From contig DASWHF010000110.1 of the NCBI GenBank assembly GCA_036393295.1, positions 1 through 23,563 on the forward strand: a DNA stretch of 23,563 nucleotides, in the 5' to 3' direction. A program made the position numbers and the translations under genes. Within the stretch, counting starts at the first letter, position 1. Each line of letters begins with the position of its first letter. This stretch comes from DASWHF01 sp036393295. Its GTDB lineage: Bacteria; Pseudomonadota; Gammaproteobacteria; Acidiferrobacterales; UBA6901. Below, in pieces: positions 15,251 through 23,519 of the stretch. The notes beneath the pieces were generated by a model. The model searched no databases, was not told the DNA's origin, and was given only the letters and a program-made list of their open reading frames with translations.

Positions 15251-15417
15251 GTGGCACCTCGTTGCCTCATGGGCACCGGCGCCCGCATGCGTCGCTTCTG
15301 GCCGCGTTCGGCTCTGAGCCGCCAAACGGGCAACGCGTCCCTCCAGACATGGAATGCGTGCGCGCCGATCAGGACGTCCCGCCGTCAGGAATGATCCGCG
15401 CGGCGGTCTAACTGCTC

Positions 15418-15918
15418 ATGCGACCGACCGCGCAGGAATTCGACTCGCTGGTGCGTGCCCTGCACGCCGACCTGTATCGCTACGCACTGTGGCTGTGCCG
15501 CGACCGGCGCATGGCGGAGGAGCTTCTCCAGGAGACGTTCGCCCGCGCGCTGCGCGCGTGGTCGAGCCTGCGTGAGATCAAGGCGGCCAAGAGCTGGTTC
15601 ATCAGCATTCTACGGCGCGAGTATCTGCGGCAGTTCGAGCGGCGTCCGCCGGACCGGGCGGACGTCGATGTGGACGACTTGATGGCCGAGGGCGGCTTGG
15701 ACCCGGCCGAGATCCTGGCCTTGCGTCGGGCGCTGGCGATGCTGCCGCGGGATTACCTGGAGCCCTTGCTGATGCAAGTTCTGATGGGTGAAGACTGCGC
15801 GGAAATCGGCGTGCAGCTCGGCATATCCACCGGCGCGGTCATGACGCGCCTGTCGCGGGCGCGCCAGAAGCTGCGCAAATTGCTCGAGGCGCCACGGCGC
15901 GTCACGCGGGGTGAATGA
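15418..15918 (+). CDS. ECF-type RNA polymerase sigma factor
   Basis: This 166-residue sigma-70-family protein has only regions 2 and 4. Region 2: LHADLYRYALWLCRDRRMAE, then LLQETFARALRAW. Region 4: ALAMLPRDYLEPLLMQVLMG, then EIGVQLGISTGAVMTRLSRA. The absence of extra domains and the downstream anti-sigma gene define an ECF system. ATG 15418 lacks a clear ribosome site. The next gene starts one base after the TGA at 15916-15918. Target promoters are unknown. Confidence 0.92.
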   Translation: MRPTAQEFDSLVRALHADLYRYALWLCRDRRMAEELLQETFARALRAWSSLREIKAAKSWFISILRREYLRQFERRPPDRADVDVDDLMAEGGLDPAEILALRRALAMLPRDYLEPLLMQVLMGEDCAEIGVQLGISTGAVMTRLSRARQKLRKLLEAPRRVTRGE

Positions 15919-15919
15919 C

Positions 15920-16609
15920 ATGGATTGTCTAGAGTTCCGCCGCCGGCTTCGCGACGACCCGACCGCCCCGGACGCAGACGCCTTGTCGCACAAGCGCGAA
16001 TGCGCCCGCTGCGCGGCGTTTGCAGGCGAGATCGCCGCACTGGAAAAGCGGCTCGGTCGCGCCCTGCGATTGCCCGTGCCCGACGGGCTCGCCGAGCGGC
16101 TCGGACTCGACCACAGCCTGCGACGCGCCTGGCGCCGGCGGCGCTACGCGATCGCCGCGTCGTTGGCCGTGCTGGCGCTCGGCGGCGCGCTGGCGCTCGG
16201 TGTGCTCTGGCCGCGCCCGCTCGATCTGGTGGCGATCGAGCACGTCGAGAACGAGCCCTACCATCTCGTCAAGCGACTCGACGTGCCGGTCGCCGAACTC
16301 CGGGAAATCATGCAGACTATCGGCGTCACGCTGCGCGGCGATTTGGGCGAGGTTCATTATGCGGGTCTTTGCAAGATGCGCCGCGGCTTGGGTGCGCATC
16401 TGGTGCTGGCCGGTGATCACGGGCCGGTGACGCTGCTGGTGATGCCCGAGGAGGCGGCGGGGTCGTCGCGCTCGGTCAGCCGCGGGCCCTGGCGTGGCGT
16501 GATTCTGCCGGTCGGTGCGGGGAGCGTCGCGATCGTCGGTCCGCCAAATGAGCCGCTCGAGGCGATTGGGGAGCGGGTGGGCGCGGTATTCGGTGCCGGG
16601 AGGGTTTGA
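15920..16609 (+). CDS. DUF3379-type membrane anti-sigma factor
   Basis: The 229-residue product has a zinc-binding anti-sigma motif at H24-x3-C28-x2-C31, one membrane helix at about residues 73-95 (IAASLAVLALGGALALGVLW) and a roughly 130-residue C-terminal domain, expected in the periplasm. Its layout matches the DUF3379 proteins paired with ECF sigmas in gammaproteobacteria. The role, holding the sigma factor until a signal, is inferred from the motif and adjacency. ATG 15920 has GGGGTGA at 15908-15914 and starts one base after the sigma stop; GTG at 15911, overlapping the sigma end, is the alternative. Confidence 0.85.
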   Translation: MDCLEFRRRLRDDPTAPDADALSHKRECARCAAFAGEIAALEKRLGRALRLPVPDGLAERLGLDHSLRRAWRRRRYAIAASLAVLALGGALALGVLWPRPLDLVAIEHVENEPYHLVKRLDVPVAELREIMQTIGVTLRGDLGEVHYAGLCKMRRGLGAHLVLAGDHGPVTLLVMPEEAAGSSRSVSRGPWRGVILPVGAGSVAIVGPPNEPLEAIGERVGAVFGAGRV

Positions 16610-16631
16610 ACCGCGGCCGGCGGCGCCTTGC

Positions 16632-19058
16632 TCAAGCGTCTGTGGCACGACGCGCCGGTTCAGTGAACAGCGCGTCGAACGGCTGCGGCCGCGCGATGCC
16701 GTAGCCCTGGGCGTAGTGCACGCCGATGTCCCGCAGTGCATTGAGGACATTCGGGTTCTCGACGAACTCGGCGATGGTCTCGATGTCCAGGGCGCGGCCG
16801 ATGTGATGGATGGACTCGACCATGGCGCGGTCGACGGCGTCGGTCACGATGTCCTTGACGAAGCTGCCGTCGATCTTCAGGTAATCGACTTTCAGATTCT
16901 TGAGGTAGGCGAAGGAGCTCAGCCCGCTGCCGAAGTCGTCGAGGGCGAAGCTGCAGCCCATGCCGGAAAGAATCGAGATGAACCGCGCGGCGCGCTGGAG
17001 ATTGGCGATGGCCGCCGTTTCGGTGATTTCGAAGCACATGCGCTCGGGAGACACGCCACTGGCGTCCAGGATGTCGATCACGGTATTGAGAAACTCGGTG
17101 TCGCCCAGTGACTGGCCTGACAGATTGATGGCGATGGCCACCACGGCGTCGCGGCTGCCCCGGGCCTTTAGCGCCGCCAGCGTGTGTTCCAGCACCCAGC
17201 GATCGATTTGCGGCATCAGGTTGTAGCGCTCGGCGGCCGGGATGAATTCGTTCGGCGGCACGATCCGGCCCTGCTCGTCGAGCAGGCGAATCAGGATCTC
17301 GTGATGATGCACGGCGCCCGTTTGCACGCTCACGATCGGCTGGGAGTGCAGGCGGAAGCGGTTCTCGGCGAGCGCCTGCCCCAGCCGTGCCACCCACTGC
17401 ATCTCGCCGTGGCGTTGGCGCAGCGCGCTGTCGTCATGCAGGTAGACGTGCAGACGATTGCGTCCGGCGTCCTTGGCGGCGTAACAGGCGACGTCGGCGG
17501 CGGCGAGGACTTCGGAAACGTCCTGGCTCCGCCCGTCGATGGCCACCAGCCCGATGCTGGCGCCGACGTCGAGCGGCCGGCCGCCCCAGATGAAACGGTA
17601 GGCACGGATCTTCTTGAGCACGGATTCGGCGACCTGGCGGGCCTGCGCCAGGTCGCAGTGCTTGAGCAGGAGGCCGAATTCGTCGCCCCCGAGGCGCGCT
17701 ACCAGGTCGGTATCGCGTACCAGGCCGTGCAGCAATTCAGCGAATTCGCGCAGCAGCTCGTCGCCGGCACGATGGCCGCAGGTATCGTTCACGACCTTGA
17801 ACTGGTCCATGTCGAGATAGAGCATGCTGTGGCCGCGCGGATCGTCGTGCGCGCTTTCGACCGCGGCCTGCAATTGGCGCTCGAACTCGCGTCGATTGGG
17901 TAGCCCGGTGAGCGCGTCGTGGCTGGCCTGATAGGACAGCTGACGCGCCATGGCGCGCGACTGGCTGATGTCGTGCAGTACCATGACCGCACCGATCATG
18001 CGCCCGCCGGCGTCGTGGATGGGCGCCGCCGAGCTGGTGATGTCGATCTCCTTGCCGTCGGCGCGCGCCAGCACGACGTGATCGCGCGGGCCGACGATAC
18101 CGCGGCGGCGCAGGCACAAGGATGCCGGGTTCTCCATCGGTTCGCGCGTCTGTTCGTCGAGCAGTTTCAGCACCTCGGTGAGCGGCTGGCCGCGCACCGT
18201 TTCAGGCTCGTGGCCGGTGAGGGTTGCGGCGGCCGGATTCATGTAGTCGACGTTGCCAGTATCGTCGGTGGTGATCACCGCGTCACCGATCGAATGCAGC
18301 GTGACCTCGGCGCGTTCCTTCTCGGTGGCGAGCGCGGCCTCGGAATGGCGGGCGCGGGTCAAGGCGTGCTGCAGCTGCTCTTTCTGCAGCGTGACATAGT
18401 CGAGCGCGCGGTTGATGAAGCGCGCGAGGAAGCCGAACTCGTCCTTGCGGCCCTCGTTGAAGCGCTGCGCGGGATGGCCGCCGGTGATCGCCTCGGCGGT
18501 GCGCATCATGCGCTCGAAGGGTTCGGTCAGCACCTTCGTCAACACCCACCGCAGGGTCATGCCGAAAACCAGCAGGATCCCGCCCATGGTGAACAGGATC
18601 TCCTTGCGGCGCGCGTCGACGGTCGCCTCGACCTTCGGGTGGTAGACGCTGAGTTTCGCGGCGGTCTGGTACTGGTTCGGACCGGGCATCTTGTAGCGCA
18701 CCTCGCGGTCCAGGACGCTGAGATCCGCTTCGGTTCGGCCGATGGTCGTGATACGGCCGCCGATGGCGATGCGCATGCCGTTCGCCGCCATCCCGCGCAT
18801 CTCGCTCGTCAATGCGTCGATCAACGCGGGCTCGCCGATGTCCGGATGTTTCTCCAGGAGCTCATCGAGCTCGTAGGCGACATGATCGGCGTCGGCCCGG
18901 TAGACGGCCAGGATGCTTTTCTCGACGTCGCGCAGCAGGAAGAACGAGGCCAGCAGGCCGACGCCCACCATGCCCCAGAACACGATGACGGTGATCTTGA
19001 CGGGCAGCGTGGCGGGGTGGTCCTCGCTGACGTCGGGGATGATGCGGTCGGTATTCAT
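16632..19058 (-). CDS. Membrane PAS-GGDEF-EAL cyclic-di-GMP signalling protein
   Basis: The 808-residue product has helix 1 at about 24-44, a periplasmic segment of about 110 residues, helix 2 near 157-175, a HAMP-like segment to about 225, PAS (about 250-365), GGDEF (about 375-540) and EAL (about 560-800). The cyclase motif GGDEF is intact at 457-461. The EAL motif reads E587-I-L; other phosphodiesterase signatures are present (INLSGQSL, FEITETA, ALDDFGSGLSSFAYLK, IDGSFVKDI), with AEFVE in place of the common AEGVE. Either activity, or both, is possible. ATG at 19058 overlaps the upstream gene stop by 4 bases; a longer in-frame start at 19211 lies inside that gene. Confidence 0.93.
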   Translation of the reverse strand: MNTDRIIPDVSEDHPATLPVKITVIVFWGMVGVGLLASFFLLRDVEKSILAVYRADADHVAYELDELLEKHPDIGEPALIDALTSEMRGMAANGMRIAIGGRITTIGRTEADLSVLDREVRYKMPGPNQYQTAAKLSVYHPKVEATVDARRKEILFTMGGILLVFGMTLRWVLTKVLTEPFERMMRTAEAITGGHPAQRFNEGRKDEFGFLARFINRALDYVTLQKEQLQHALTRARHSEAALATEKERAEVTLHSIGDAVITTDDTGNVDYMNPAAATLTGHEPETVRGQPLTEVLKLLDEQTREPMENPASLCLRRRGIVGPRDHVVLARADGKEIDITSSAAPIHDAGGRMIGAVMVLHDISQSRAMARQLSYQASHDALTGLPNRREFERQLQAAVESAHDDPRGHSMLYLDMDQFKVVNDTCGHRAGDELLREFAELLHGLVRDTDLVARLGGDEFGLLLKHCDLAQARQVAESVLKKIRAYRFIWGGRPLDVGASIGLVAIDGRSQDVSEVLAAADVACYAAKDAGRNRLHVYLHDDSALRQRHGEMQWVARLGQALAENRFRLHSQPIVSVQTGAVHHHEILIRLLDEQGRIVPPNEFIPAAERYNLMPQIDRWVLEHTLAALKARGSRDAVVAIAINLSGQSLGDTEFLNTVIDILDASGVSPERMCFEITETAAIANLQRAARFISILSGMGCSFALDDFGSGLSSFAYLKNLKVDYLKIDGSFVKDIVTDAVDRAMVESIHHIGRALDIETIAEFVENPNVLNALRDIGVHYAQGYGIARPQPFDALFTEPARRATDA

Positions 19059-19453
19059 CGGAATCCGAGGTACCTGAGCCCCAGTACCATCGGGCACACG
19101 CCGCTCAAGCCTGCGGCGAACAACGCGAAGCCTATGAGCCAGGTCAGGAACCAGAGCTCGGCGTTGAACAGGCCGTAGGTCACGACCAGGAAGGCGCCGA
19201 CGATCAGGCACAGCGCGCGCTCCGACTCGAAGTTGATCCGGCCTGCCGGCGCCGTCGGCGCGTGGCCGCAGCAGCGCGGCAGGACCACCGAGGAGCCGTA
19301 GCGCAGCCGCGAAACCACTCGCGGAATGCGCCAGTTGGTGACCCCCTGGAACAGCAGTAGGCCGATGACGGCCCAGACCACGGCGGCCAGATCGAAAAAC
19401 AGGCCGGCCAGCAGCAAGCCGCCGAGTAAGATACGGAAACTGCGCTCAGTCAT
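19055..19453 (-). CDS. DUF2892-like membrane protein with internal duplication
   Basis: The 132-residue protein is made of two similar hydrophobic modules. The second (INFESERALCLIVGAFLVV, then ELWFLTWLIGFALF, then GVCPMV) matches the small DUF2892/YgaP-like membrane module. The first (TERSFRILLGGLLLAG, then WAVIGLLLFQGVT) has the same E-R start, Trp-x2-I-G-x-x-L-F core and an R-L-R-Y-G end, like the L-R-Y-L-G of the second. A CC pair lies in the linker. Four helices are predicted. It is translationally coupled to the PAS-GGDEF-EAL gene by a 4-base overlap. DUF2892 modules are often fused to rhodaneses, but no such domain is here. Confidence 0.75.
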   Translation of the reverse strand: MTERSFRILLGGLLLAGLFFDLAAVVWAVIGLLLFQGVTNWRIPRVVSRLRYGSSVVLPRCCGHAPTAPAGRINFESERALCLIVGAFLVVTYGLFNAELWFLTWLIGFALFAAGLSGVCPMVLGLRYLGFR

Positions 19454-19787
19454 AGTTAGGGACGGTTCGGTCTCAAGGTGACAGGCTCTGCCGGAATAGA
19501 AGCAAGATACATGCCCATATCGGGGCTACGGGAAACCGCCACCACTACCCGCAAAGTTTATATAACCATATGTAAATATTGATAAATATACTCAAGCTGG
19601 CAGTGGATCGCACCGCCGGATGATCCTGTGCAGGGATCGGGGGCGCCGTATTTCCGGTGTTTCGTGTCGGCGCGCCGCCGCCGCGGGACAGCTTCGCCCA
19701 GGGCTGAAAACTTCATCCCGATCCGGTAAAGTCCGCGTCTTTGGCGCGCCGCCGTCGATTCACCCGACTCTTTTTAAGGATACGAAC
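19454..19787. other. Divergent intergenic region between the DUF2892-like gene and rpe
   Basis: This 334-base region should hold promoters for both directions. The clearest feature is an AT-rich island at about 19556-19592 (TTTATATAACCATATG, then TTGATAAATATACT), sharply different from the surrounding GC-rich sequence. It contains several -10-like hexamers, such as TATACT at 19586-19591, but no -35 at good spacing, so I assign no promoter firmly. An in-frame extension of rpe back to 19620 exists but has no coding character. No RNA gene or repeat is supported. Confidence 0.5.
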
Positions 19788-20477
19788 ATGCGAGATTTCA
19801 AGATTGCCCCGTCCATCCTGTCGGCGAACTTCGCCAAGCTTGGGGCGGAGGTCGACCAGGTCATCAAGTCCGGCGCCGACATCGTGCACTTCGACGTCAT
19901 GGACAATCACTATGTCCCGAATCTCACCATCGGCCCGCTGGTCTGCGAGGCGCTGCGCAAGCACGGCGTCACCGCCGATATCGACGTGCATCTCATGGTG
20001 CGGCCGGTCGACCGGATCATCCCGGATTTCGCCAAGGCCGGCGCGACCTATATCACCTTCCATCCCGAGGCGAGCGAGCATATCGACCGTTCCCTGTCGC
20101 TGGTGCGCGAGTCGGGCTGCAAGTCCGGCCTGGTGTTCAACCCCGCCACGCCGCTCGATCATCTGAAATACGTCATGGACAAGGTCGACATGATCCTGCT
20201 GATGTCGGTCAACCCCGGCTTCGGCGGCCAGAGCTTCATCCGCTCGAGCCTGGCCAAGCTCAAGGAGGCGCGGCGCATGATCGACGAGAGCGGCCGGCCG
20301 ATCCGCCTGGAGATCGACGGCGGCGTGAAGGTCGACAACATCCGCGAGATCGCCGAGGCCGGCGCCGACACCTTCGTCGCGGGCTCGGCGATCTTCGGCG
20401 CCGGCAAGGACTCCGACCCGAACCGCTACGACACGGTCGTCAAGGCGATGCGCGCCGAGCTGGCGAAGGCCAAGTGA
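19788..20477 (+). CDS. rpe: Ribulose-phosphate 3-epimerase
   Basis: The 229-residue TIM-barrel enzyme interconverts D-ribulose 5-phosphate and D-xylulose 5-phosphate in the pentose phosphate pathway and the Calvin cycle. Motifs: IAPSILSANFAKLG, HFDVMDNHYVPNLTIGP with the metal-ligand His and catalytic Asp, DVHLMV, NPGFGGQSFI and EIDGGVK with the second catalytic Asp. ATG 19788 has AAGGA at 19776-19780 and gives the standard N-terminus. gph starts 12 bases after the stop, the common rpe-gph order. Confidence 0.97.
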   Translation: MRDFKIAPSILSANFAKLGAEVDQVIKSGADIVHFDVMDNHYVPNLTIGPLVCEALRKHGVTADIDVHLMVRPVDRIIPDFAKAGATYITFHPEASEHIDRSLSLVRESGCKSGLVFNPATPLDHLKYVMDKVDMILLMSVNPGFGGQSFIRSSLAKLKEARRMIDESGRPIRLEIDGGVKVDNIREIAEAGADTFVAGSAIFGAGKDSDPNRYDTVVKAMRAELAKAK

Positions 20478-20489
20478 CCGTAGTCCGTC

Positions 20490-21203
20490 ATGTCTGAATC
20501 GGCGCCCGATCGAGCCGTGAAGTTTCCGCTGGCCGTGAAGATGGTCATGATCGACCTCGACGGCACGCTGATCGACACCGCGCCGGACCTGGCGGCCTGC
20601 GCGAACCGCATGCTGGCCGATCTGGGCATGCCGGAGCACGATCCCGCGAAGGTCGCCACCTGGATCGGCAACGGCGTGCCGCGGCTGGTGAAGCGCGCGC
20701 TGACCGGCGAGATGACGGCCGAGCCGGAAGCCGCGCTGTTCGAGCGCGCCCATGCGATCTTCCAGAAGCACTACCGCGCCCATGTCGCCGACCTGAGCCG
20801 GCCGTTCCCGGGCGTGGCGGCCGGCCTCGAGGCGCTGAACGCCGCCGGCTTCGCGCTCGCCTGCATCACCAACAAGGCCGAGGCCTTCACCTTGCCGCTG
20901 CTCGACGCCCTGGGTCTGCGCAAGTATTTCCAGCTGGTCCTGAGCGGCGACAGCCTGCCCCGGCAGAAGCCGGACCCGCTGCCGCTGTGGCATGCCTGCC
21001 GGCACTTCGGCATCACCCCGGACCACGGCGTGCTGGTCGGCGACTCGTCGAACGACGTGCAGGCCGCGCGCGACGCCGGCATGCCTGTCATTTGCGTGCC
21101 GTACGGGTATAATCACGGCCACGACATACGCGACAGCCACCCGGACGCCGTCATCGAATCGCTCGAGGAGCTGCCGCGGTATCTGACGCCGTACCGAAAC
21201 TGA
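20490..21203 (+). CDS. gph: Phosphoglycolate phosphatase
   Basis: The 237-residue HAD-superfamily phosphatase has the nucleophile motif DLDGTLID with D22 and D24, the motif II Thr in CITNKAEA, and the motif III/IV region QKPDPLPL, then VLVGDSSNDVQAARDAG. It removes 2-phosphoglycolate, formed by Rubisco oxygenation or DNA repair. About 10 residues precede the normal first strand, so the start may be slightly downstream, but no better ribosome site is seen. Adjacent to rpe and probably cotranscribed. Confidence 0.94.
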   Translation: MSESAPDRAVKFPLAVKMVMIDLDGTLIDTAPDLAACANRMLADLGMPEHDPAKVATWIGNGVPRLVKRALTGEMTAEPEAALFERAHAIFQKHYRAHVADLSRPFPGVAAGLEALNAAGFALACITNKAEAFTLPLLDALGLRKYFQLVLSGDSLPRQKPDPLPLWHACRHFGITPDHGVLVGDSSNDVQAARDAGMPVICVPYGYNHGHDIRDSHPDAVIESLEELPRYLTPYRN

Positions 21204-21222
21204 CACCACCGGATTCAAGCAT

Positions 21223-21350
21223 GGCGCGCAACAGCCACCCCTGGACGCCGCTGGCCGCGGAGCGATGGTCGGGACAACCGGCTGTCGTTTTACCGGGCTC
21301 GTGTTGTCGCGCGCCGGCCTCGCAACCCCGCGCGCATGAACTGGTGGTGA
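21223..21350 (+). promoter_or_regulatory. Candidate trpE leader with alternative hairpins and a Trp mini-ORF
   Basis: The 150-base gap between gph and trpE contains GGCGCGC (21223-21229), GCGCGCC (21309-21315) and GCGCGC (21330-21335). The middle block can pair with either the upstream or the downstream block; AACA (21230-21233) and TGTT (21302-21305) extend the first pairing. The downstream alternative ends exactly at the ATG of a mini-ORF, ATG-AAC-TGG-TGG-TGA (21336-21350). A small hairpin, GACA/TGTC followed by TTTT, is at about 21274-21291. This has the look of an attenuator-type leader but remains a by-eye interpretation. Confidence 0.35.
21336..21350 (+). CDS. Possible four-codon Trp leader peptide (MNWW)
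   Basis: ATG AAC TGG TGG TGA encodes Met-Asn-Trp-Trp and stops 3 bases before the trpE ATG, in the same frame. Tandem Trp codons just ahead of trpE are typical of regulatory leaders. However, TGGTGGTGA also serves as the trpE ribosome-binding sequence, so the Trp codons could be accidental. Confidence 0.3.
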   Translation: MNWW

Positions 21351-21353
21351 TTC

Positions 21354-22850
21354 ATGCTGCTGACAAAATCCGAATTTGAAGCCTACGCCGCGGAAGGCGC
21401 CAACCGCATCCCGCTGATGCGCGAGGTCCTGGCGGACCTCGACACGCCCTTGAGCACCTATCTCAAGCTCGCCCACGGGCGTTATTCCTATCTGTTCGAG
21501 TCGGTGCAGGGCGGCGAGAAGTGGGGGCGCTACTCCATCATCGGCCTGCCGTGCCGCACCGTGCTGCGCGTCTTCGGACGCCAGGTGAGCGTCGAGCGCG
21601 ACGGCGAGATCGTCGAGCGCCACCGGGTCGACGATCCGCTCGATTTCATCCGCGGCTTCCGGGCCCGCTACGAGCTCGCCGAGATCGACGGCCTGCCGCG
21701 CTTCACCGGCGGGCTGGTCGGCTATTTCGGCTACGACACGGTGCGGCTCATCGAGCCGGTGCTGGGCGACTGCGACAAGCCGGACGAGATCGGCGGTCCC
21801 GACATCCTGCTCATGGTCTCCGACGAAGTCGTCGTGTTCGACAATCTCGCCGGCAAGCTCTACGTCGTGATCCACGTCAACCCGGAGACCGGCAACGCCT
21901 ACGAGAAGGGCCTGCGCCGGCTCGACGAGCTGGTGGCGCGGCTGCGCGAGGGCCTGCCGCTGCCGCCGGCGCGCGTCGTGCCGACCGATCTCGACGAGGA
22001 CGACTTCGTCTCGGGTTTCACCCAGGAGGGCTTCGAGGCCGCGGTCGAGCGCTCCCAGGAGTACATCCGCGCCGGCGACATCATGCAGGTGGTGCTGTCG
22101 CAGCGCCTGTCCACGCCCTTCGAGTTCCCGCCGCTCGACCTGTACCGGGCGCTGCGCACGCTCAATCCCTCGCCCTACATGTACTTCATGGATCTCGGCG
22201 AGCTGCACGTCGTCGGCTCCTCGCCGGAGATCCTGGTGCGTCTCGAGGACGGCGTGGTGACCGTGCGGCCGATCGCCGGCACCCGGCGGCGCGGCCACGA
22301 CGAGGCCGACGATCTGCGCCTGGAGCGCGAGCTGCTGTCCGACCCCAAGGAGCTGGCCGAGCACCTGATGCTGATCGACCTGGGGCGCAACGACGTCGGC
22401 CGCGTGGCGCGCATCGGCAGCGTCAAGCTGACCGAGCGCATGGCGGTCGAGCGCTATTCGCACGTCATGCACATCGTGTCGAATGTCACCGGCGAGCTCC
22501 AGGACGGCCTGGACGCGATCGACGTGCTGCGCGCGACCTTCCCGGCCGGCACCGTGAGCGGCGCGCCCAAGGTGCGCGCCATGGAGATCATCGACGAGCT
22601 CGAGCCGGTCAAGCGCGGTGTGTATTCCGGCGCGGTCGGCTACCTGTCGTGGTCGGGCAACATGGACACCGCGATCGCCATCCGCACCGCGGTGCTGGCC
22701 CACGACAAGCTCTACATCCAGGCCGGCGCCGGCATCGTCGCCGATTCGGTGCCGCGGCTGGAGTGGAAGGAGACCATGAACAAGGCGCGGGCGATCTTCC
22801 GCGCCGCGAGCCTGGCCGCATCGGGCCTGGACCATCAGGGCGAGCGCTGA
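21354..22850 (+). CDS. trpE: Anthranilate synthase component I
   Basis: The 498-residue enzyme converts chorismate and ammonia to anthranilate, the first step of tryptophan synthesis. The N-terminal feedback-binding element reads L47-F-E-S50 (LLES in many TrpE). The C-terminal chorismate-binding domain contains FTGGLVGYFGYDTVR, SPEILVRLEDG, PIAGTRRRG, DLGRNDVGRV, FPAGTVSGAPKVRAMEII and QAGAGIVADS. GGTGGTGA at 21343-21350 is the ribosome site, with short spacing. trpG follows after 25 bases. The mix of motifs and the trpG partner separate it from PabB. Confidence 0.97.
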   Translation: MLLTKSEFEAYAAEGANRIPLMREVLADLDTPLSTYLKLAHGRYSYLFESVQGGEKWGRYSIIGLPCRTVLRVFGRQVSVERDGEIVERHRVDDPLDFIRGFRARYELAEIDGLPRFTGGLVGYFGYDTVRLIEPVLGDCDKPDEIGGPDILLMVSDEVVVFDNLAGKLYVVIHVNPETGNAYEKGLRRLDELVARLREGLPLPPARVVPTDLDEDDFVSGFTQEGFEAAVERSQEYIRAGDIMQVVLSQRLSTPFEFPPLDLYRALRTLNPSPYMYFMDLGELHVVGSSPEILVRLEDGVVTVRPIAGTRRRGHDEADDLRLERELLSDPKELAEHLMLIDLGRNDVGRVARIGSVKLTERMAVERYSHVMHIVSNVTGELQDGLDAIDVLRATFPAGTVSGAPKVRAMEIIDELEPVKRGVYSGAVGYLSWSGNMDTAIAIRTAVLAHDKLYIQAGAGIVADSVPRLEWKETMNKARAIFRAASLAASGLDHQGER

Positions 22851-22875
22851 AGCGCCGCGCCGCCGGGATCATTCT

Positions 22876-23451
22876 ATGCTGCTGATGATAGACAACTACG
22901 ATTCCTTCACTTACAACCTCGTTCAATACCTGGGCGAGCTGGGCGAGGACGTGCGGGTGTTCCGCAACGACGAGATCACGGTCGAGGGCATTGCCGCGCT
23001 CGATCCAGCGCGCATCGTGATCTCGCCCGGGCCGTGCACGCCGAACGAGGCGGGCGTGTCGGTCGACGCGATCCTGGGTTTGGCCGGGAAGATTCCGATC
23101 CTCGGCGTCTGTCTCGGCCACCAGAGCATCGGTCAGGCCTACGGCGGCCGCATCGTGCGCGCCAGGACGCTGATGCACGGCAAGACCTCGATGATCCATC
23201 ATCGCGGCGCCGGCGTCTTCCGGGGTCTGCCGAGCCCGTTCGAGGCGACCCGTTACCATTCGCTGGTGATCGAGCGCGAATCGCTGCCGGACTGCCTGGA
23301 GATCACTGCCTGGACCGAGGACGACAACGAGATCATGGGCGTGCGCCACCGGGAGCTGGCGGTGGAGGGGGTGCAGTTCCATCCGGAGTCGATCCTGACC
23401 GAGCACGGCCATGCGCTGCTGGCGAATTTTCTGAAGATGACCAAGGACTGA
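22876..23451 (+). CDS. trpG: Anthranilate synthase component II (glutamine amidotransferase)
   Basis: This 191-residue class I glutamine amidotransferase supplies ammonia to TrpE. The catalytic Cys is C79 in GVCLGHQ; His and Glu are H169 and E171 in FHPESILTEHG. The start MLLMIDNYDSFTYNLVQYLGELG is typical. The family can also serve PabB (as PabA), so it may be amphibolic, but the position after trpE favours TrpG. trpD and trpC often follow in this lineage but would lie beyond the window. Confidence 0.96.
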   Translation: MLLMIDNYDSFTYNLVQYLGELGEDVRVFRNDEITVEGIAALDPARIVISPGPCTPNEAGVSVDAILGLAGKIPILGVCLGHQSIGQAYGGRIVRARTLMHGKTSMIHHRGAGVFRGLPSPFEATRYHSLVIERESLPDCLEITAWTEDDNEIMGVRHRELAVEGVQFHPESILTEHGHALLANFLKMTKD

Positions 23452-23519
23452 CGCCAAGATGCCAAGACGTGGGGAGGCCACTATAGTGTCTAGCACCGCG
23501 CATCCTCTCTGCGTAGGGT

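Noticed and set aside
15388..15411. GGAAT ... GTCTAA upstream of the ECF sigma gene as a self-recognised ECF promoter
   Set aside because: The spacer of 13 bases is too short for known ECF promoters, and the GGAAT/CGTC alternative at about 15351 has too long a spacer.
15391..15411. Six-codon ORF preceded by CAGGA ahead of the ECF sigma gene
   Set aside because: Very short, with no special codons; explained by chance.
19525..19560. ACGGGAAACCGCC...CCCGCAAAG resembles parts of a GEMM-I (cyclic-di-GMP) riboswitch, near a GGDEF-EAL gene
   Set aside because: The defining hairpin between the AAACC and CGCAAAG elements is absent, the strand is opposite to the GGDEF-EAL gene, and rpe is over 200 bases away.
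19713..22835. 1040-codon open frame on the minus strand opposite rpe, gph and trpE
   Set aside because: It spans three well-identified genes and the intergenic gaps, and has shadow-type composition.
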